Source of the DNA: Cylindrobasidium torrendii FP15055 ss-10
Lineage: Eukaryota > Basidiomycota > Agaricomycetes > Agaricales > Physalacriaceae
NCBI GenBank assembly: GCA_000934385.1
Contig: KN880717.1
Location: 1 to 27,902, forward strand
Length of the DNA stretch: 27,902 nt
Direction of reading: 5' to 3'
In this document: positions 22,825 through 27,902 of the stretch, piece by piece
How positions within the stretch are numbered: the first letter of the stretch is position 1
How the letters are laid out: each line of letters starts with the position of its first letter
The notes under the pieces: generated by a model
What the model was told of the DNA's origin: nothing
What the model saw: the letters and a program-made list of their open reading frames with translations, nothing else
Database searches by the model: none
Made by a program: the position numbers and the translations under genes

Positions 22825-23029
22825 AGCGGCTGATGGTGGTGAAATGGATGGTCGAGGCGTAAAGACAATAGGCACAGCCACCGACAGTGACCAAATTTAA
22901 TCCCCGATGATGGCAGAGCTGTGCCGCGATCGTGCCGGGATTTGCATTTCCAGACCACCATCTCTTTGCGCCCTGGCCGACTTCCGACGACGAGGCTTCC
23001 CCGCCATTCACCTGGACAGCGACGAGAAC
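22825..23029. promoter_or_regulatory. short bidirectional promoter, WW / UNC-50 genes
   Basis: Only 205 bp separate the start codons of two divergent genes, so the two promoters must overlap. The plus frame is open back to an ATG at 22907, but the conserved family sequence begins downstream of 23030. I see no TATA box. Confidence 0.55.
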
Positions 23030-24023
23030 ATGGACCTGCCGACTTATAGCGGTGCCGGCTCAAGCACCCGCTCCATGTCCTCCAGGATACCCATAATCTT
23101 CCGTCGTTTGCACCGATTTCAGCAGATGGTATGTGCTCTATATGGACTACATACATCACACTAAGGATTACCAGGACTTCGAGCTTGCTGCATGGCAACT
23201 AACTTATCTTTGCTTGGCCCCGAAACGAGTGTACGTGGCACACGCAGTCCTAACAGACCAAAGCACTCACACACGTCTAGTTACCGCAATGTCTACTTCC
23301 ACAAGCGTATGTCTCCTCAAATCAATCATGCCTCTGCTTATACGCGCTGAAGAGACCAAAAATACGTGGGCCCGCGACGACCCAGCCATACTTGTCCTCA
23401 TCGGCGCCTGCCTCTGCCTGTCCGCCGTTGCCTGGTCTGTTGTATACTCCTACTCCATCTTCGAGGCCCTGCAACTCGCGTTCCTCATGATATTGCGGGA
23501 CTATCTTCTCACTGGTGCCGCAGTGGCTACGGTGCTCTGGTGTGTCCCGCTTCTCTGTACTGTTAATCGAGTATTGACTTGCCTAGGTTCACATGCAACC
23601 GACTTCTCCTCGCGCCTCCGACACATTCAACACCAGCAGACTCGTCTGTTGAATGGGCTTATGCGTTCGACGTGCATACCAACGCTTTCTTCCCCCTCTA
23701 CCTTGCCCTCTACCTTGCACAACTCTTCCTCCTACCTGTTATCCTAAAGGACAACTGGGTTTGCCTATGGGTTGGAAACACTTTGTATCTCGCCGCGTAC
23801 GTCCCTCTCTTCTCCACAATTCTTACTGTTCTTCTAACTGATCCTCCCTCCTAGATTCGCTCAATATACCTACGGTGTCTACCTAGGCTTGAACGCATTA
23901 CCCTTCCTTGCACGCTCTGAGCTCCTCCTTTCACCTCTCCTCCCACTTTTTACCGCATACGTAATATCTCTTCTCGGCTTCAACGTCGCCAAGCACGTCC
24001 TTCCAGTATATTTTGGGTCATGA
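23030..24023 (+). CDS. UNC50: UNC-50/Gmh1 family Golgi membrane protein (248 aa)
   Basis: Six exons, 23030-23128, 23175-23230, 23281-23306, 23353-23539, 23587-23796 and 23855-24023, give 249 codons with the stop. The protein matches UNC-50 throughout: an IFRRLHRFQQMDFE-like start, then TKNTWARDDPA, a WAYAFDVHTNAFFPL block, and GNTLYL before the last membrane segments. Five hydrophobic helices are visible, fitting a multi-pass inner-nuclear, ER or Golgi membrane protein. The yeast relative Gmh1 interacts with the Arf exchange factors Gea1/Gea2, and worm UNC-50 supports receptor assembly and trafficking. The length equals the family norm. All five introns are 46-58 nt with standard GT-AG ends, and the 26-nt third exon encodes the conserved YRNVYFHK. 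This is a housekeeping gene and a good anchor for synteny. Confidence 0.93.
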
Positions 24024-25323
24024 CACATCGCAAGCGCGCGCCCGTAGAGTGCAGAGGGACCCTTGGGACTAGAGAATCAATACTGTACCCTAATTTATTG
24101 CTAAACAACTCACAACGCAGAAAGACTGTACATAAACAACCGCATTCCCACCCGCAAATGTTCGCGCTCTTCGAGTGAGCTACCTGTACGACATCATGGG
24201 TCTATGTATGCATCAATCACTGTCTTCGGATTCAACGCCATTAACGACTGATCTTCGAAGACATAAACAATTAGTAGTACTACAGTCTACAGGGAAGCCG
24301 TTCGACTCTTCCACTGCCCCATTGCCATGGCCATGAGAACATCCCGCTCGAGCCTCCAGTGGTATTAGTAGTAATCCGAGTAATACAAACATCTGACGGC
24401 AATAATTATAATAGGTGCGGACTGCTCTTGGAGTTGCGCGAACATATGCTTTACCTGTCTCCATACCCTTCCGAGCAGTTTCCTCTACAGTATCCCGCCG
24501 CATCGTTGTTGCGCATGTGTTAAAAGTGACGGCAGTATCTGGTACATCGAAAGGTGGCATGAGCGCGTATTCACGCACCAGTATCAGGCCCCTCAGGCCC
24601 CAGGGTATCGACGACACTTGGTTTTTTAATGCGTCCAGTAGGACTGTTGGCCGTTACAAAGCAGTATGCTGCCAAGTTACATCACAAACACCAGCCATAT
24701 CTATCACTGTTAAAGTTCTCGTGGCACGTTCAAGGTGAGACTCAAGCTGATTGACAATGGAAGGAGCTTACATCGGTACACACCTCATCGTAACATTCCC
24801 CTTGGCTTTGTTTCTCGTCAACGAAATATGCCGCAACCGTGCCTCGGAGATTAGTGTATGCCTCGAGGAGGCTTTGTCCGCGCGTCCGCGCAAAATACAA
24901 GCATTTCCCCTCGAGCCTCGAAGTGGTCCCGAATTCCTCAGTGAGGGCTTGGACTGAAGTTTGCCAGTGGCACAGGCACGCGAACCTGCGATTAAAATGT
25001 GGCCGTGTTTGGCTCATCGTGTATTTCTCTCTTTCATTCTCACTGACAGAATGTGCAAAGTTCAACACGAATGGAAATACTCTCCGAAACCAGAAATTCC
25101 GTGTAACCTCTGACTTTATTGTAGGGTATAGGCCCGGGAGTCACGGGTCCGTCCGCAGGCCTCTGAGTTCTAGCAGCGCAATCCTGACGCAACAATATTG
25201 AACACAGCTCTTAATTTGCTGCGGCCTTGTTCGTGAACACCGGTGCAGTATAAATCAAAGCCATCCGATTGTCGATGATGTTTACCTCGCAGCCTCGCCA
25301 GGCTCGCCTGACTGTTCCACACA
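24024..25323. other. unresolved 1.3-kb stretch upstream of the acyltransferase gene
   Basis: Two minus-strand open frames (24213-24617, 134 codons; 24742-25068, 108 codons) have fair amino-acid composition but no domain I know. I found no convincing splice pair joining them. Plus-strand frames overlap them (24415-24738, 24839-25201). The right end holds the promoter of the BAHD gene. Confidence 0.3.
25249..25256 (+). promoter_or_regulatory. TATA-like box of the acyltransferase gene
   Basis: TATAAATC lies 68-75 bp upstream of the ATG at 25324, the same spacing range as the F-box gene. The assignment is by position and sequence only. Confidence 0.45.
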
Positions 25324-26844
25324 ATGCTGAGTCTTATCGTGCCGGACGGCCCGACGCTACTAGACGGAACTTCTACAATGTTGATCGACGACCTCGATGT
25401 ATTTGGTTACAACGCTGCTAATTCGTATATCATTCCGGAGCTGGTTAACGTCGACCGGTTCAAAGCCGCTGTAGCTCGGACTCTCACTATATTCCCATTG
25501 TACGCTGCTCGTGTCTCGTGCGGTGGTGATGGTGGTGTACCATGGAAGGTGAGTTTGTGGCTTTTCCCGACGTACTCGTTCCCTGTATCATTTACGACTC
25601 ACCAGATAACTCTGCCGCCGAAAGGCATCCCGCTTACTATATCCGTCAGTCAAGAGACAAAGATAGCACCAACAGACACAATTGTACAGAAGCCGCTGCG
25701 CTTTCTACCACCGCTGAATGCTAGGCAAATCGTGTTGGACCCAGAGGCGCCGCTCGCGGCCATCCTCCTTACAATGTTTCCCAAAGTGGGCGCCACTAGC
25801 ATTGGCATTACCCGCTGGCACCCCATAGGCAGTGACTACGTTGCCAATCGTTTCATATCCGCACTCAGCAAAGCCTATCAAGGTTTGGCACTGGACGTGC
25901 CTCATCCTGTGTACAAGGCGGCGAGATCGTATCTTCCAGCACCGGATTCCACGTATCTCAAGGGTGTCGATACGTTGGCAGTCAAGGCTTACTACCCGGC
26001 GAATTCCACTCACCCCCAGTTGGATCCTTCTCAACCACCCAACGTTCGACTGGACTTCAGACTCTCGGCGAAACAAACACAGCAGCTCCATGATTCCATC
26101 CTTGCTCTTGGAGGCGAAAGTCCAAGCTTTCTCACATTGCAGGACTGCATTGTAGCGTTCATCGTCGTTGCTACTAACGCGGCCGATTCGTCGAACCCAC
26201 CCATTCACACCATCGACACGATTTTGGATGTGCGCGGCGCAGCGAGCATCCCGTCGGAATTGTCGTTTAACGGCTTCACATTCGCACCCAACAGGGTCAC
26301 TCCACGCGATTGGGACGATTACTACGCCTATGCTGCTGCAGTCCGCAAGAGCATCATGAGGGGTCGTGACCCGAACTTCCTGGCGGCGCTCACGGACCTG
26401 CAAGCGAGAAGCCGAGGCGACAAACAAAGGGGAGATAATGGACTTGGCCAGTCCACCAGGACACATGATATGCAACTCGACGCTCCGGTGCGTGCCCTCA
26501 TCTTCCTTGTGCTCCTTTTGAGTATTGTGTTCAAATCGTTCATTCCAACTGTCCATAGCCTCGACGAAGTAATGCGTCCATCCATTCATTTTGGGCACCC
26601 GGGGAACACCCAGAGTTATGTGGGAACTGTGCCATTTCGGCGCCATCTGAAGCTTCCACGCCCAAATCCGTTTCTCGACGAGAGTGGGGAATGGGTGGGC
26701 AGGTTGGACGTGACAGAAGTGACTTTATTCTTCAAAGCGTCTGTCCGCGATTCATTCGTGAAGGAAGTCAACTCCAGGATGAAGGCCTTAGGTGTCGAGG
26801 GCGATGTCAAATGGGTAGCATCGGAATCGCCGGCGCTGATATAG
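25324..26844 (+). CDS. BAHD-type acyltransferase (transferase family), active-site box unusual
   Basis: The frame is open for 506 codons. A 57-nt in-frame intron is likely at 25549-25605 (GTGAGT...CACCAG), leaving 487 residues. The N-terminal domain has the family pattern (DRFKAAVARTLTIFPLYAARV). The mid part carries the histidine box WHPIGSD (25816-25836), followed by ANRFISALSKAYQG. The C-terminal domain has TLQDCIVAF, then RPNPF and EVTLFFKA. Such enzymes transfer acyl groups from CoA to alcohols or amines, and in fungi many act in secondary metabolism. There are two oddities. His and Asp of the box are four residues apart instead of the usual three, and no DFGWG-like box is seen beyond a weak HFG. 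A 71-nt GT...AG segment (26488-26558) encodes a hydrophobic stretch out of place in a soluble enzyme, yet removing it breaks the frame. The gene may be degenerate or have a different splice pattern. Confidence 0.75.
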   Translation: MLSLIVPDGPTLLDGTSTMLIDDLDVFGYNAANSYIIPELVNVDRFKAAVARTLTIFPLYAARVSCGGDGGVPWKVSLWLFPTYSFPVSFTTHQITLPPKGIPLTISVSQETKIAPTDTIVQKPLRFLPPLNARQIVLDPEAPLAAILLTMFPKVGATSIGITRWHPIGSDYVANRFISALSKAYQGLALDVPHPVYKAARSYLPAPDSTYLKGVDTLAVKAYYPANSTHPQLDPSQPPNVRLDFRLSAKQTQQLHDSILALGGESPSFLTLQDCIVAFIVVATNAADSSNPPIHTIDTILDVRGAASIPSELSFNGFTFAPNRVTPRDWDDYYAYAAAVRKSIMRGRDPNFLAALTDLQARSRGDKQRGDNGLGQSTRTHDMQLDAPVRALIFLVLLLSIVFKSFIPTVHSLDEVMRPSIHFGHPGNTQSYVGTVPFRRHLKLPRPNPFLDESGEWVGRLDVTEVTLFFKASVRDSFVKEVNSRMKALGVEGDVKWVASESPALI

Positions 26845-27362
26845 CAGTCCCTTCAGTGCAGAATGAGTTAGAAATTTGCCAAAAACGATACATGGCGCGC
26901 TTGTATTGACAACTCGTGTGAAGAGGTTTGTGAATGCCTGAATGCCCACGCCACAGACGCCGGACTGTGACTGAACTTTGAGTGACATGGGCGTTGGAAC
27001 AGCTGATTGTTTGGCTCCTTTCAACTCCGTGACGAAGCGATACGTTCTGACAATGAGATGGATCATATTAGCCACCGCGCCTCGTTGCGCTCAGCCCCCG
27101 ATCACAACCTACATCCTATTCATTTTCTTTGCCTTCGCCCATCATGTCGCAGAGAACCTCGCCTGTATCCACTCAGCAATTCATACATGGCTGTCGTTGA
27201 GGGCAGTGTGAGCCGTGATTGCTGTCTGGGCTAAGTAGAGAGTGGCAGATCTATAGTACAAAAGCCCTACGGATCGGCTCCTTCTCCATTGCCACTCCGT
27301 CCTACCTTTCTTCAACCACCACTACACCACACCCCGTCTGCTCATCTTCCTGATTCTACACC
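26845..27362. other. intergenic, no supported gene
   Basis: These 518 bp hold the 3' flank of the acyltransferase gene and the promoter and 5' UTR of the next one. The last 75 bp before 27363 are pyrimidine-rich with CCACCACTACACC, typical of a fungal leader. The open frames (26788-27075 minus, 26978-27234 plus) have no recognisable content. Confidence 0.4.
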
Positions 27363-27902
27363 ATGCTGCAACTCATACGATCTGCGCGTCGTGCTGCCAT
27401 CCCTCTCTGGATCCCAAGGCGCAGATTACTCTGCTACAACCGCGTCGCGCAACGTCTTCTGCTGCAAGGAAAACGCTCTCGTGTCGTCCCCACCATCCGA
27501 TACTCCGCACCCATAACCGTCAAGAAACCATTTTACCAGTACATCGACGCCCGCGAGGACACGGACACGTGAGTCGTGTTGCTTTGTTTCCATCTTGTCA
27601 TCACTAAATCCTGAAAATGATTTTGAGAGGTTCCGGAGGTTGCCAGCGATCACCGCTATTTTGGTTGTTTGGAATAAGGTCAGAACTGCCTCACCGCTAT
27701 TTCGACCGGTTGGAACAACATACCATGGATGTGAGGGATTCCCACTGGGTTCCCATGGGATTCCGGACTTACAGAATCAATATGTAGGATTCCGAATTTT
27801 GGCCCACGAGAGGTGTACCGAGTGGCTGCGCAATCGTGCTTGTTCCTGTTGCCCACGGATCAGGGAGGGCCTTTATAAGGACATGCTAACATGCATGTTC
27901 CT
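27363..27902 (+). CDS. 5' end of a probable mitochondrial protein, continues beyond window
   Basis: Exon 1 (27363-27568) encodes 68 residues. It begins MLQLIRSARRAAIPLW and is rich in Arg, Leu and Ser without acidic residues for about 50 positions, as in a mitochondrial presequence. An acidic segment follows (YIDAREDTD). A good donor (GTGAGT) at 27569 and an AG at 27628-27629 give a 61-nt intron and a second exon starting TFRRLPAITAILVVW. That frame stays open to the right edge, though its later part lies in repeat-like sequence and may be intronic. I do not recognise the family. The presequence is inferred from composition only. Confidence 0.5.
27630..27800. repeat. short imperfect direct repeats
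   Basis: TCACCGCTATTT occurs twice about 40 bp apart (near 27650 and 27691), each followed by a related TTGGAA-containing stretch. The motif GGATTCC then recurs three times between 27737 and 27796 with related GGTTCC copies. This could be an intronic minisatellite or an insertion remnant. Confidence 0.35.

Noticed and set aside
25705..26646. Open frame of 313 codons on the minus strand
   Set aside because: It lies opposite the acyltransferase gene, whose plus frame shows family blocks over the same stretch. The antisense translation has no recognisable domain and arises from codon bias.
1..27902. Search for tRNA genes, CRISPR-like arrays and transposon ends
   Set aside because: I saw no GGTTCGAATCC-type B box with a matching A box, no regularly spaced repeats, and no transposase or reverse-transcriptase motifs on either strand by eye.

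Overview
The window is nuclear DNA of a filamentous basidiomycete, most likely an Agaricomycete (mushroom-forming fungus). The genes are densely split by GT-AG introns of about 45-60 nt. The gene content is also typical of that group: a NACHT-type NLR, MYND-finger proteins with helical N-termini, a DUF6593-type protein, an atypical G-protein alpha subunit with a long insert, and an F-box protein with a CxxC segment. I rebuilt the exon structures by hand from splice sites, reading frame and family motifs. For every complete gene the summed exons are a multiple of three, which supports the models. The BAHD gene is the one complete gene whose structure I could not fully resolve.

Layout, left to right. 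1-2552 (-): 5' part of a NACHT NLR that runs off the left edge and carries an apparent frameshift. 2553-5158: no gene I can support. 5159-7152 (-): MYND-finger protein 1. 7558-8471 (-): DUF6593-like protein. 9728-11723 (+): MYND-finger protein 2, a paralogue of the first. 12387-14483 (-): atypical G-alpha with a 4-nt microexon. 14484-15586: unresolved, perhaps a tiny spliced gene. 15587-17609 (-): GH13 alpha-amylase. 18217-19520 (+): F-box protein, divergent from the amylase. 19891-22824 (-): WW-domain protein, low in complexity. 23030-24023 (+): UNC-50/Gmh1 homologue, divergent from the WW gene across a 205-bp promoter. 24024-25323: unresolved. 25324-26844 (+): BAHD-type acyltransferase with a non-standard HxxxD box. 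27363 to the right edge (+): 5' end of a probably mitochondrial protein.

The right half (amylase, WW protein, UNC-50, probable mitochondrial protein) looks like ordinary housekeeping and metabolic genome. The left half is richer in lineage-expanded families: NLR, the MYND pair, DUF6593 and atypical G-alpha. I see no operon-like logic tying the genes into one pathway and no clear new multi-gene system. The most notable observations are: (1) a 4-nt microexon needed to restore the switch II region of the G-alpha; (2) replacement of the catalytic switch II glutamine by serine in that protein; (3) a repeated exon module at the N-terminus of the NLR; (4) two MYND paralogues sharing a 12-codon first exon; and (5) the altered active-site spacing and frame-breaking GT...AG segment in the BAHD gene.
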